A stretch of DNA of 64,000 nucleotides, taken from positions 1 through 64,000 of the forward strand of contig JAPOPW010000013.1 in the NCBI GenBank assembly GCA_026712715.1. The letters run 5' to 3'. Within the stretch, counting starts at the first letter, position 1, and every line of letters begins with the position of its first letter. The DNA is from Immundisolibacterales bacterium. GTDB lineage: Bacteria; Pseudomonadota; Gammaproteobacteria; HK1. Shown here piece after piece: positions 23,200 through 31,730 of the stretch. The notes under the pieces were generated by a model. That model was not told the DNA's origin. It worked only from the letters and a program-made list of their open reading frames with translations, and made no database searches. A program made the translations under genes and the position numbers.

Positions 23200-24030
23200 T
23201 CAGCCCCGGGTCGCTCCCGCGGTGAGGCCGCCCACCAGGTGCCGTTCGTAGAACATGAACATGGCGAGCACGGGGATGACCATCATCGTGCTCGCCGCGA
23301 GCACTGCCCCCCAGTCCACCGCCTCGCCTCCGAGGAGCCGATAGATCCCGACCGAAAGGGTCGCCTTTCGCTCCGAGCTCAGCAGCACGAGCGCGTACAG
23401 GAACTCGTTCCACGCGTGGATGAACGTGAAGATCCCGACCGCGGCGAGCCCCGGCTTGGAGAGCGGCAGGACGATTCGCGTGAACACCTGGAAGCGGGTC
23501 GCTCCGTCCAGCAGGGCCGCCTCCTCGAGATCGACGGGGATGGTCTGAAAGTACGCGGTCAACATCCACAGGCCGAACGGGAACGAGAACGTCATGTAGG
23601 TCAGGACGAGGCCGGTATAGGTGTTGGCGAGCCCGAGGCGCACCACCGCGACGAACAGCGGGACGACGAGGAGGATCTGCGGGAAGATGTAGGCGATCAG
23701 CACCCCGCGGGTAATGAGCAGCTTCCCGCGGAAGCGCATCCGGGCGAGGCTGTGTCCGGCCATGGCGCTCAGCGCCACCGTGAGCGCGGTCGTGGCGAGC
23801 GAGATGTAAAGGGAATTGAAGAACATCTGCACGAACGGAGTATTCTCGAACACCCGGTCGTAGTAGAAGAAGTCGAGAAAGAACGGGTGCAGCGCGGGCG
23901 GGGTCCCGAACAGCTCGGTTCGGGCCCGAAGCGAGGAGGTGATCGTCCAGTACAGGGGGAAGACCGCGAAGACGGCGACCACCGCGAGGGCTGCGTAGGC
24001 GCCGCTTCGGGCCCTGAGCGAGAGCCTCAC
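23200..24030 (-). CDS. Carbohydrate ABC transporter permease (MalG type)
   Basis: A 276-residue inner-membrane permease with about six helices. The BPD_transp_1 EAA loop is EEAALLDGATRFQVFTRIVL, followed by PLSKPGLAAVGIFTFIHAWN, the MalG-type signature. The start is a GTG overlapping the stop of the MalF-type gene (GTGA), so the pair is translationally coupled. With the upstream MalF-type permease and binding protein it forms a CUT1 importer for an oligosaccharide, polyol or glycoside. No ATPase gene of the MalK type lies in the window; such systems often share one encoded elsewhere. Confidence 0.92.
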   Translation of the reverse strand: MRLSLRARSGAYAALAVVAVFAVFPLYWTITSSLRARTELFGTPPALHPFFLDFFYYDRVFENTPFVQMFFNSLYISLATTALTVALSAMAGHSLARMRFRGKLLITRGVLIAYIFPQILLVVPLFVAVVRLGLANTYTGLVLTYMTFSFPFGLWMLTAYFQTIPVDLEEAALLDGATRFQVFTRIVLPLSKPGLAAVGIFTFIHAWNEFLYALVLLSSERKATLSVGIYRLLGGEAVDWGAVLAASTMMVIPVLAMFMFYERHLVGGLTAGATRG

Positions 24031-24974
24031 AGGTCCCTCTCGATCCGGAACAGCCGGAAGTAGAACCAGATCATGAGGGCCAGGACCCCGGACAGGATGA
24101 CCGCGATCGCCGCCGTCTGGCCGATGAACTTCTGTCCCCACCCGATCCGATACGCATAGAGCGGAAGGGTCTCCGTCGCGTTCACCGGGCCGCCGCCGGT
24201 CAGGACGTACAGCAGGTCGAAGGTGTTGAAATTCCAGATCGTGCGCAGAACGACGATGATCCCGACGATGCGAAGGACGGCCGGGAGCACCACGTAGCGG
24301 AATGTCTGGAGGGCCTTGGCGCCCTCGATCCTCGCGACCTCGTAGTGCTCCTGGGGAATGCTCTGCAGGCCGGCGAGAATGGCGAGGGCGAACAGCGGGA
24401 AGCCGAACCAGAGGTTGACGAAGATGGCCGCCCCCATCGCCGTGTAGCCCTGGCTGAGCCAGGGTATCGGCTGGTCGATGAGCCCGACGCCGACCAGGAT
24501 GAAGTTCACCACGCCGAAGAGCGAGTGCAGCATCCACTTCCACATGAGCGCCACCGTCACCGGCGGGAAGGCGTAGGGCACGATCATCGCCAGGCGGAAG
24601 TAGCGTCGGCCCGGGAGGGGCAGGTTGAGAAGCAGCGCGACCGCAAACCCGAAGACGAGCTGCAACCCGACCGACGCGATCGTGAACACCAGCGTCCGGC
24701 CGAAGGCGCCGTAGAAGTCCCCGTCGGTCAGGGTGTACGCGAAGTTCTCGAACCCGATGAGCCGGATGTCGCGGAAGACAAGATGCTTGTTGGTGAAGCT
24801 GAAGTAGATGTTCGAGAGAATCGGGTAGGTCAGGATGATCGCGATCAGGCCGACCCCGGGGAGCAGGAACAGGACCGCAAGATGCCGATCGACGAAGCGC
24901 CCGAGCCGTGCAAGCGGGCCGGGCCCGGCCGGGGCGGGCGGCTCGCGCCGCGCGGTCCCTTGCGGCGACATCAA
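24027..24974 (-). CDS. Carbohydrate ABC transporter permease (MalF/UgpA type)
   Basis: A 315-residue inner-membrane permease with a short cytoplasmic amino tail, a first helix AVLFLLPGVGLIAIILTYPI, and the motif HYEVARIEGAKALQTFRYVV followed by LPAVLRI, an EAA-type loop that contacts the ATPase. NFNTFDLLYVLTGGGPVNAT is characteristic of CUT1 permeases. It lies 85 bases after the binding-protein gene and overlaps the MalG-type gene. The substrate is unknown; the divergent isomerase and dehydrogenase genes point to a sugar or inositol-like compound. Confidence 0.92.
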   Translation of the reverse strand: MMSPQGTARREPPAPAGPGPLARLGRFVDRHLAVLFLLPGVGLIAIILTYPILSNIYFSFTNKHLVFRDIRLIGFENFAYTLTDGDFYGAFGRTLVFTIASVGLQLVFGFAVALLLNLPLPGRRYFRLAMIVPYAFPPVTVALMWKWMLHSLFGVVNFILVGVGLIDQPIPWLSQGYTAMGAAIFVNLWFGFPLFALAILAGLQSIPQEHYEVARIEGAKALQTFRYVVLPAVLRIVGIIVVLRTIWNFNTFDLLYVLTGGGPVNATETLPLYAYRIGWGQKFIGQTAAIAVILSGVLALMIWFYFRLFRIERDL

Positions 24975-25059
24975 CGCGCCATCCGTCGCGGTCGAAAGGC
25001 GCCGGCGCGGGGGTGCGGTGGTTGCCGCAGCCCCGCGCCGGCGTAGTCCACCGGGCGGA

Positions 25060-26346
25060 TCAGCGCCGGCTGGTGCGGTCGATCAGCTCCTGTATCTCGT
25101 CATGCGCGGACGCGACCGCGGCTTCGACCTCGGTTCCATTGAGGATGATGTCCTGCATCATGCGCTCGATGATGCCGGAGCCGTACACCGCGCCGGCGTT
25201 CGGGTTCGGCCCGTAGACCATGCCGATGTCGGTCCCCTTCGCGATGCCTTCAAGGGTGAGCTCCGCGGCGTTGCTGAACTTCTCGATGGTCGGGTGCGAG
25301 AAGAAGGCCGGGTTGCCGGCCGCCGACTTGGTCGCCGGATACATGCCGAGCGCAATGGTGTGCAGGAAGCGGATGTAGTGGTCGTCCCGGTAGATGTAGG
25401 CGACCCACTCGTCGGCCACGTCCTCGTTCTCGCCCTGCATCACCGTGACCCCGACATGGCCGATGCGCCAGGGCGTTTGCGTTCCGGCCGGCGGAGCGAC
25501 GAAGCCGATGTTGTCGACGAGCTCGGGGGCCTTGTCCTTGGCGATGCCGACGAGGAACGCGGTGTCGAGCACCATCGCCGACTTGCCGGTCGTGAAGAGG
25601 TCGAAGAGGTCGCGGTGATAGGCGAGGGACAGCTCACCCTCCGGCGAGCCCACCTCGTACAGCTTCAGCAGGGTGCGTACCGCCGCGACGTTGTCCGGGG
25701 TGTTGAAGGAGGCGTTCCCGTCCGGGCCGAGGAAGGTTCCGCCGTTCGCCTGCATCGCGAGAAAGAGATACTGGGTGGTGCCGGTGTCGCCGGCATCGAG
25801 CATCTGCACGAAGCCGTAGCGCTCCGGCGCCTTGGTCGCCGCCGCCGCCACCTCGATCAGCTCCTCCCACGTCGTCGGCGGCTCGAGTCCCGCCTCCGCG
25901 AAGATGTCCTTTCGATAGATCAGCAGCCGCGCGTGACCGTAGAAGGGCAGGCTGATGAGCCTTCCGTCGACGGTGTTGAAGCTGTCGAGCAGGCCCTGCG
26001 ACGCGAATGCGTCCGTGCCGCCGAGCCGTTCCGCGACCCCGTCCATCGAGCGGGAGACTCCGGCTTCGTTCATGTCCAGACAGACCGACGGAAGGCAGAT
26101 GCTCGCGTCCGGCAGGGTCCCGGCCGCCGCCGCGGTGGTCCATTTCTCCTCCACGTTGGGCCAGGGCACGACCTCGAGGTGCACGGTATGGCCGGTCTCC
26201 TCCTTGAACTTCGCCGCGGTCTCCTCCATTGCCGCGATTCGGGCCGGCTGGGTGAACGAGTGCCAGAAAGTGATCTCGGCCGCCGCCGCCCAGCCGGCGG
26301 CCATCAGCATGGGAATTGCAAGCAGTGTCGCCGCCGTTCGTCTCAT
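25060..26346 (-). CDS. Family 1 extracellular solute-binding protein (sugar ABC importer)
   Basis: A 428-residue periplasmic protein. Residues 1-23 form a signal peptide (ATLLAIPMLMAAGWAAAAE). The mature start ITFWHSFTQPARIAAMEETA is typical of SBP_bac_1 proteins (ITFWH), as are GRLISLPFYGHARLLIYRKD, then PPTTWEELIEVA, and KSAMVLDTAFLVG. It is first in the minus-strand transporter operon. Its start faces the isomerase gene across about 190 bases holding a perfect palindrome, so the two arms are likely controlled together. Confidence 0.92.
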   Translation of the reverse strand: MRRTAATLLAIPMLMAAGWAAAAEITFWHSFTQPARIAAMEETAAKFKEETGHTVHLEVVPWPNVEEKWTTAAAAGTLPDASICLPSVCLDMNEAGVSRSMDGVAERLGGTDAFASQGLLDSFNTVDGRLISLPFYGHARLLIYRKDIFAEAGLEPPTTWEELIEVAAAATKAPERYGFVQMLDAGDTGTTQYLFLAMQANGGTFLGPDGNASFNTPDNVAAVRTLLKLYEVGSPEGELSLAYHRDLFDLFTTGKSAMVLDTAFLVGIAKDKAPELVDNIGFVAPPAGTQTPWRIGHVGVTVMQGENEDVADEWVAYIYRDDHYIRFLHTIALGMYPATKSAAGNPAFFSHPTIEKFSNAAELTLEGIAKGTDIGMVYGPNPNAGAVYGSGIIERMMQDIILNGTEVEAAVASAHDEIQELIDRTSRR

Positions 26347-26473
26347 CGTTGTTCTCCCTTGGACTCTCGTCGAATTTCCGGATCGGACTTGCCCGGACCG
26401 GCGGGGAGGACGGGGACTGCCGCCGTTCCCAACCGTGCCGAACTTCAGCCGGTTGGCCGGTCGCGCGTTTCAA

Positions 26474-26497
26474 ATCATGCACGGCGTCGTGCATGAT
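26474..26497. promoter_or_regulatory. Candidate operator between divergent transporter and catabolic genes
   Basis: A perfect inverted repeat with 10-base arms (ATCATGCACG and CGTGCATGAT) and a four-base spacer. It lies 127 bases from the binding-protein start and 36 bases from the isomerase start. The dyad form suits a dimeric GntR- or LacI-type repressor responding to the transported sugar. No regulator gene is adjacent. Confidence 0.65.
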
Positions 26498-26533
26498 GGT
26501 CAAGGAATGGCCACAAGCGAACGGGAGGGGAAG

Positions 26534-27394
26534 ATGCCGATCGGAATTGCGGCGCACACGATGGCGACGCCCGGGATGACGGTGGAGGCAGCCGTCGAGC
26601 TCTATCGGCGGCTCGGCTTCGACGCCTTCGATCTGGTCTACCAGTCCGGGTACGGGTGCGGCCTCTCGGACGAGACCCCGGAGCGGGAGGTCGCTCGCCT
26701 GGCGGGGGTCGTTGGCGACGCCGGGCTTGTCGTGTCGTGCCTCATTCCCTACGTGAAGGCATACAACAGCCTGGATGAGCGGGCGCGAAAGGACGCGCTG
26801 GACGCGGCGAAGCGCTCGGTGGACGTCGCCGCGGCGCTCGCGGCACCCGCGATCCGCATCCTCGCCGGGGAGGAGGTCGAGAGCGATGCGGCCGGTCGCG
26901 CGTGGGGGGCCATGGTCGAGTCGCTCGGCCGCCTTGCCGACTTCGCGGAGACCCGCGGCATCGATCTCCTCCTCGAGAACCACATGGAGAACCAGGTGAC
27001 CTCCGCCGCGCAGATGGTCGCGCTCGTGCAGGCGCTCGACCACCCGAGGGTCGGCATCATCCACGACCCCGCCAACCTGACCATCATGGGCGAGCCGGAC
27101 GACCGCTCCGCCTTCGATCTGCAGCAACCCCACATCCGTCACGTGCACCTGAACGACATCCACCTGGTGGAGGAGCATCCGGGCTACGCCGCCGCGCTCT
27201 TCGACGCGGGGCAAGCGCCGTGGCGCCGCTGGGTCTCCTGGCTCGTCGAAGCGGGCTACGAAGGTCATATGACCATCGAGTACGTCTACCGGTGGGAGCC
27301 GGACGCCCTTCCGGCCCCCGAGGAAGGGCTTCCGGGCGAGCTCGCGGCGATTCGCGGGGCGGTACGGGCGGCCGGCGGCCGGCTCGCGCGGTGA
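26534..27394 (+). CDS. Sugar phosphate isomerase/epimerase-like TIM-barrel protein
   Basis: A 286-residue member of the xylose-isomerase-like TIM-barrel (AP_endonuc_2) family, which includes IolE, tagatose 3-epimerase and related isomerases. Likely metal-ligand and active-site stretches are IDLLLENHMENQ, RVGIIHDPANLTIMG, HVHLNDIHLVEEHPG and HMTIEYVYRW. The start ATG has a very strong GGGAGGGG site 3 bases upstream; an in-frame ATG at 26508 is less well placed. It overlaps the hydroxyacid dehydrogenase gene and so is probably its operon partner. The exact sugar is not assignable. Confidence 0.85.
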   Translation: MPIGIAAHTMATPGMTVEAAVELYRRLGFDAFDLVYQSGYGCGLSDETPEREVARLAGVVGDAGLVVSCLIPYVKAYNSLDERARKDALDAAKRSVDVAAALAAPAIRILAGEEVESDAAGRAWGAMVESLGRLADFAETRGIDLLLENHMENQVTSAAQMVALVQALDHPRVGIIHDPANLTIMGEPDDRSAFDLQQPHIRHVHLNDIHLVEEHPGYAAALFDAGQAPWRRWVSWLVEAGYEGHMTIEYVYRWEPDALPAPEEGLPGELAAIRGAVRAAGGRLAR

Positions 27395-28440
27395 GCCGGG
27401 TTCTGCTGACCCACCCGGCGCGCGACCGCGGGTACTTCTTCGGCGACGATGCGGTCGACCGGCTCCGGGAGGTCGCCGAGGTGATCCTCAACGAGTCCGA
27501 GGAGCGCCTTGCGGATGCCGACCTGCTGCGTCTCGCCCCCGATTGCGAGGTGATCGTCTCGGAGTGGTGGACCGGCGCGGGCGCCCGGGTCTTTGCGGAG
27601 AACCCGAGCCTCCTCGCGTTCGTGCGCTGCGGGGTCGAGATCCGCAACGTCGACCTCGGGGCGGCGACCCGGGAAGGGGTCCTCGTCGTGCGGACGACCC
27701 CGACCCCGATCGCGGCTCCGGTCGCCGAGTACACGATCGGCGTGATGCTCATGCTCTCCCGGGAAATCGAGGCGCTGTCGTCGAAGGTGCGCTCGGGCTC
27801 GCTTCGCCGCAGCTATGACGTGGCGGTCACCGAGGGGCGCATCCCGCGCGTCTATCCGGGATTCTCGCTCGCCGGGGAAGTCCTCGGCGTCGTCGGCCTC
27901 GGCGCGGTCGGCCGGCGCGTCGCGACGTTGGCGAATGTCCTTGGCATGCGCGTGCTGGCGACCGATCCGTACCACGAAGGCGGTATCGAAGGGGTGGCCA
28001 TGGTCGCGCTCGACGACCTCCTGCGCGAGGCGCGCGTGGTGAGCCTGCACGCCGAGCTGAATGCGCAAACCCGCCACATGATCGGCGCCCGCGAGCTCCG
28101 GCTCATGCGCTCGGACGCACTGCTCGTCAATACCGCGCGGGGCGCGCTGGTCGACAATGGCGCCCTTGCCGAGGCCCTGCATCAGCGGCGAATCGCCGGC
28201 GCGGGCCTCGACGTCTTCGAGGACGAGCCCGACTTCTCGAGCAACCCCCTGATGGATTGCGACAACGTGGTGCTGACCCCGCACACCGCCGGACTTACCC
28301 GGCGGGGAATCCGGGAGCAGGCCGGGCGGTGCGTCGAGATCGTCGCCGGCATACTCGCGGGGCGGATGCCGGACCGCCTCGCCAATCCGGAAGTCGCTCC
28401 CCGCGCACGCCTCAACCGCATGCGGCCGGAGCAGTCCTGA
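27391..28440 (+). CDS. D-isomer 2-hydroxyacid dehydrogenase
   Basis: A 349-residue NAD(P)-dependent dehydrogenase. The nucleotide-binding motif is VLGVVGLGAVGRRVATLANV (GLGAVG at about 169-174). Catalytic-region motifs are LLVNTARGALVDNGALAEAL, GLDVFEDEPDFSSNP and VVLTPHTAGLTRRG (the catalytic His). Such enzymes interconvert 2-oxo and 2-hydroxy acids, for instance phosphoglycerate or hydroxypyruvate. It starts at a GTG within the GTGA overlap with the isomerase gene and ends 4 bases before the next gene, so the run is one operon. Confidence 0.9.
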   Translation: MSRVLLTHPARDRGYFFGDDAVDRLREVAEVILNESEERLADADLLRLAPDCEVIVSEWWTGAGARVFAENPSLLAFVRCGVEIRNVDLGAATREGVLVVRTTPTPIAAPVAEYTIGVMLMLSREIEALSSKVRSGSLRRSYDVAVTEGRIPRVYPGFSLAGEVLGVVGLGAVGRRVATLANVLGMRVLATDPYHEGGIEGVAMVALDDLLREARVVSLHAELNAQTRHMIGARELRLMRSDALLVNTARGALVDNGALAEALHQRRIAGAGLDVFEDEPDFSSNPLMDCDNVVLTPHTAGLTRRGIREQAGRCVEIVAGILAGRMPDRLANPEVAPRARLNRMRPEQS

Positions 28441-28444
28441 GCCG

Positions 28445-29416
28445 ATGCGCGAGCTCGCGACCGTGATCGTCGGCTGCGGCCTCATCGGCCGGCAGTATTC
28501 GCGGAGCCTTCGGAGCATCGGAGCCCGGGTCGTCGCCGTGTGCGATCCAGATCCGGCGCGGCGCGAATCGGTCGCCGCGCTCATCGGCGCGCGCGCGTTC
28601 GCCACCCTCGCCGAAGCCATCGCGGCGACCCGGCCCGATGTGGTGTGCATCTGCACCCCGGCCCCCGCGCACCATCGGGCGGTGCTCGAGGCGGCGGCGG
28701 TGCCGGCGCACGTGTTCCTCGAGAAGCCGATGGCGGAGACGCCGGACCAGGCCCGGCGCATGGTCGACGCGATGGCCGCGTCGGGCCGGGCGTTCGGGTT
28801 CGGACTGAAGATGCGCTTCGAATCCGTCTTTGCCGAAGCGCACCGGCTCGTCGAGGCGGGCACCATCGGCGTTCCCCTCGAGGTCGTGCTGACCTACAAC
28901 CAAAACGTGCCGCCCCCGGACCGGCTCTGGTACCTCGATGAAGGGGTGCTCCTCGGATCGATGCCGCATCCCTTCGATCTCGCGAACTGGTGGCTCGGAA
29001 GAACCCCGGAGCGGCTCCGCGCGGAGACCTGGCGCCGGCTCGGCCACGCCGGCGAGGATCGGGTCCACGCGGTCGCCGCGTACGAAGGCGGGGCGCGCGC
29101 GGTCGTGCAGATGGCCTACCACCGCGACTTCCCCGAGGTCGCGGCCCGCGACGACATCGTGTTTCAGATCGTCGGCGAGCGCGGCTATCTCCTCGGGCAA
29201 CGCCCCGATTCGCTCGTGTCGGTGACCTCGGCCGGCCGGCGTACCCACCCGACGCCCCCGGTCGAGCCGTTCGCAGCCGAGCTTCGCGCCTTTCTCGACG
29301 CGGCGTCCGCCGGTCTCCCGCCGCCGGTGTCCGGCGAGACCGGGCTCCTCATCCAGGAGATGACGGCGGCGGCCGCGAGCTCCGCGGCGACCGGCGAGTG
29401 GGTGGAGCTCGCATAG
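28445..29416 (+). CDS. Gfo/Idh/MocA-family oxidoreductase (first of three here)
   Basis: A 323-residue NAD(P)-dependent dehydrogenase of the family that acts on inositols and sugars. The amino motif is VIVGCGLIGRQYSRSL (GCGLIG at 10-15). The EKP motif, which holds the catalytic Lys, is FLEKPMAETP (93-95), and GSMPHPFDLANWWLG is the substrate-domain His region. It is the third gene of the plus-strand operon. It is a full-length, apparently active member, unlike the next two, which deviate in the cofactor motif. Confidence 0.88.
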   Translation: MRELATVIVGCGLIGRQYSRSLRSIGARVVAVCDPDPARRESVAALIGARAFATLAEAIAATRPDVVCICTPAPAHHRAVLEAAAVPAHVFLEKPMAETPDQARRMVDAMAASGRAFGFGLKMRFESVFAEAHRLVEAGTIGVPLEVVLTYNQNVPPPDRLWYLDEGVLLGSMPHPFDLANWWLGRTPERLRAETWRRLGHAGEDRVHAVAAYEGGARAVVQMAYHRDFPEVAARDDIVFQIVGERGYLLGQRPDSLVSVTSAGRRTHPTPPVEPFAAELRAFLDAASAGLPPPVSGETGLLIQEMTAAAASSAATGEWVELA

Positions 29417-29491
29417 CGAGGCTGCGCCTCGTACCGACGACACATGTTCGGACCCGCCCATCTTCGTCCGAAGCCCCGTCGCGCCGTACAG

Positions 29492-29513
29492 AGAGGAATG
29501 CATGCATTTCTCT
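29492..29513. promoter_or_regulatory. Near-perfect 22-bp palindrome
   Basis: AGAG-G-AATGCA and TGCATT-T-CTCT pair with one mismatched position around the palindromic core AATGCATGCATT. It lies between the first and second Gfo/Idh/MocA genes in a 184-base gap, the largest break in this operon. It shares the ATGCA/TGCAT element with the palindrome at 26474-26497, so one regulator may bind both. Confidence 0.45.
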
Positions 29514-29542
29514 TGGTAGCAGCCTCGTACGCTTCGTTCCAG

Positions 29543-29552
29543 AAACCGGTTT
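29543..29552. promoter_or_regulatory. AAACCGGTTT palindrome, LacI-type operator core
   Basis: A 10-base perfect palindrome with a central CCGG, 48 bases before the start of the 29601 gene. LacI-family operators often have the form AAACCGGTTT. A ten-base palindrome alone is weak evidence. Confidence 0.3.
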
Positions 29553-29600
29553 GCAAACTTGCCCCGTCTGTAAAGATCAGGGCCCCTCAAGGAATCTAGA

Positions 29601-30446
29601 ATGGCCGGGTCAGTGAATCGAGGTGCGGGGTCCGCGGGCGGCGGCATGAATATCGTGCTGAAGCTGGGGTCCCCCTGCCCCGAGCGGGACTTCGACGCCG
29701 CGTTGCGCCGGCTGCGGGGGGTCGCGCGGAGCGTCGAATGGGCCGCCGGCGATGCGGTCGTCGCCGACGAACCGGACGTTGCGCTCGCGGCGGCCGGGGA
29801 CGGTTGCCACGTGCTGCTGCATGACCTGGAGCCGGACCACGTCGCGGCGGTGGAGCAGGCGTGCGGTCTGGCCGGCACGACGTTCATGCCCGCACATGCC
29901 TGGCGCTTCCGCCCGTCGGTTCGGGAGGTGATCCGCAGCCACCGTGCGGGCGAGCTGGGGGTGCCGGGCCTCGTCCGCATCCATCGCTGGTCCGGAGAAG
30001 CCTCCTCCGGCATCCGGGCGGCTGCCATCGTTCCCGAGATCGACGTGATTCTCGGGGTATTCGGCGCGAGCGAGGAGAGTGTCCACGCCGTCTCCCGCGG
30101 CGATGACTTCCTGCAGGTCCACCTGGGGTTCGCGGACGGAGGCATGGCGCTCGCCGACTTCGCGTGGGGCGTTCCCGGGAGCTACCGGAGCCTGTGCCTC
30201 ATCGGCTCGACCGGGGCGGCCTACGCGGACGACCATCACAACATGAACCTCCTGCTTGCAGCCGGCTTCGTGCGGGCGATCAACGTGGGGCAGGGCGCCA
30301 TCGAGGTCCACGGGCTCCTCGCGGAGTTCGTCGAGGCGGTGCGGGAGGGACGCGAACCGGCCGTGACGGCCGTCGACACCCGGTCGGCGTTCGCGACCGC
30401 ACGGGCGGCCGTGAACGCCGCGCGAGTGGCGGGAGAGGTCCGATGA
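29601..30446 (+). CDS. Truncated Gfo/Idh/MocA-like protein
   Basis: A 281-residue protein that looks like a Gfo/Idh/MocA enzyme with a shortened nucleotide-binding half. There is no GxGxxG motif. The EKP position is unclear: CHVLLHDLEPDHVAAVEQAC, then FMPAHAWRFRPSVREVI. The carboxy half is normal (YRSLCLIGSTGAAYADDHHN, GLLAEFVEAVREGREP, STOP after VAGEVR). It may be a non-catalytic partner or an enzyme with altered cofactor use. AGGA lies about 7 bases before the ATG at 29601; an internal ATG at 29646 is also possible. It overlaps the next gene by an ATGA. Confidence 0.7.
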   Translation: MAGSVNRGAGSAGGGMNIVLKLGSPCPERDFDAALRRLRGVARSVEWAAGDAVVADEPDVALAAAGDGCHVLLHDLEPDHVAAVEQACGLAGTTFMPAHAWRFRPSVREVIRSHRAGELGVPGLVRIHRWSGEASSGIRAAAIVPEIDVILGVFGASEESVHAVSRGDDFLQVHLGFADGGMALADFAWGVPGSYRSLCLIGSTGAAYADDHHNMNLLLAAGFVRAINVGQGAIEVHGLLAEFVEAVREGREPAVTAVDTRSAFATARAAVNAARVAGEVR

Positions 30447-31567
30447 GCCAAGCTCGACGGATTCGGCGGGTCGCGGCGCTCAGCGTCGTCAAGCACGACT
30501 ACCTCCCGCGGGCGGTCGCGGCGCATCCGCGGTTCGACGTGGTGGTGGTCGCGGACGATGCGGACCGGCCGGCGTGGACCCACGAACGAAACACGCTCTT
30601 CGCCCGCGAGCTCGGGGTCCCCTACGTCCGGGACGTCGAGCGGGCGCTTCGGGACTTCGACGTGGAAGCGGCGGTGGTGAGCTCCGAGGCGGAGCGCCAC
30701 TGCGACCTCGGCATTCGCGCCGTCGAGGCGGGCCTGCACGTGATCCTCGACAAGCCGATGTCGCCGTCCCTCGAAGAGTGCGACCGGATGCTCCGGACGG
30801 TTCGTGCCCACGGGGTCAAGTCGTTCGTGTGGAACCGGAACTTCCTCCCCGCCGTGCTGAATGCGCGGGACATCGTCCACGGCGGCGCCCTCGGCGCCCT
30901 CTTCGCGGTCCACTGCGACTTCTACTTTTCAAAGGATGCCGGCCCACCCAAGGGCACCCGCCTCGAGAAGCCGATCGACTGGCTCGAACGGCAGCTCGAG
31001 GCGCACGCGGACGGCTCGGACGGCGGGGTCGGGGTCGCACCGCTCGGAGAGCTCCAGGTCGAGGGGATCTATCCCCTGGCGTACATCCGCATGCTGACCG
31101 GCGCGCGCGTGCACCGGGTGTTCGCGCGAACCGCGACGCACTTCCATCAGGCCAACGTCGACAACGAAGTGGAGGACCTTGCGACGGTGACCCTGGAGAT
31201 GGAGGGCGGGATCACCGGGACTCTTTGCATCGGACGGATCGGCGCGGCCAGCCATCCCGACATCGGCGAGATCAAGCTTCACCTTCTCGGTCGCGCGGGC
31301 GGGCTGGTCGTCGCCGAGGCCCGACCGGAAGTCGCCGTCCACTACCGTGGCCAGGACCCCAAGGAGTTCAGGCACCGCCGCATCGCGGACGAGAACGACT
31401 TTCTCCTCATGGAGGATTTCGCCCGGGCGCTCGACGGGGACGGGTGCACGGTCCTCGATGTCGAGGGCGCCCGCGACATCTGCGCCGTCATTGATGCCGC
31501 CGTTCGATCGAGCCGGTCCGGCCGGCCCGAGGACGTAGTGGCGGCGCCTCCCGTGCAGCGCGCGTAA
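30443..31567 (+). CDS. Gfo/Idh/MocA-family protein (third of three here)
   Basis: A 374-residue dehydrogenase-like protein. The catalytic-region motif is VILDKPMSPSLEECDRML (DKP at 103-105) with FVWNRNFLPAVLNARDI. The amino end reads VAALSVVKHDYLPRAVAAHP instead of a clear GxGxxG, so cofactor binding is unusual. The substrate domain has GVAPLGELQVEGIYPLAYIR and ATVTLEMEGGITGTLCIGRI. It is coupled by a four-base overlap to the truncated paralogue upstream, which suggests the two work as a pair. It is the last gene of this operon. Confidence 0.8.
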   Translation: MSQARRIRRVAALSVVKHDYLPRAVAAHPRFDVVVVADDADRPAWTHERNTLFARELGVPYVRDVERALRDFDVEAAVVSSEAERHCDLGIRAVEAGLHVILDKPMSPSLEECDRMLRTVRAHGVKSFVWNRNFLPAVLNARDIVHGGALGALFAVHCDFYFSKDAGPPKGTRLEKPIDWLERQLEAHADGSDGGVGVAPLGELQVEGIYPLAYIRMLTGARVHRVFARTATHFHQANVDNEVEDLATVTLEMEGGITGTLCIGRIGAASHPDIGEIKLHLLGRAGGLVVAEARPEVAVHYRGQDPKEFRHRRIADENDFLLMEDFARALDGDGCTVLDVEGARDICAVIDAAVRSSRSGRPEDVVAAPPVQRA

Positions 31568-31730
31568 GGGAGACTCCCCTCGGGTCCGTATCGCGACCGC
31601 CGGCGCCACGAGCCGTCCGTGACCGGCCGCTTCCCGCTTCACCGCCCGCTTCCGGGGCGGCACGGGGCACCGCCTCGCCTCGCCTCGCACCGGGCCGGAT
31701 CTCGCCCCGGTCGCGCCGCCCCGCTCTCGG

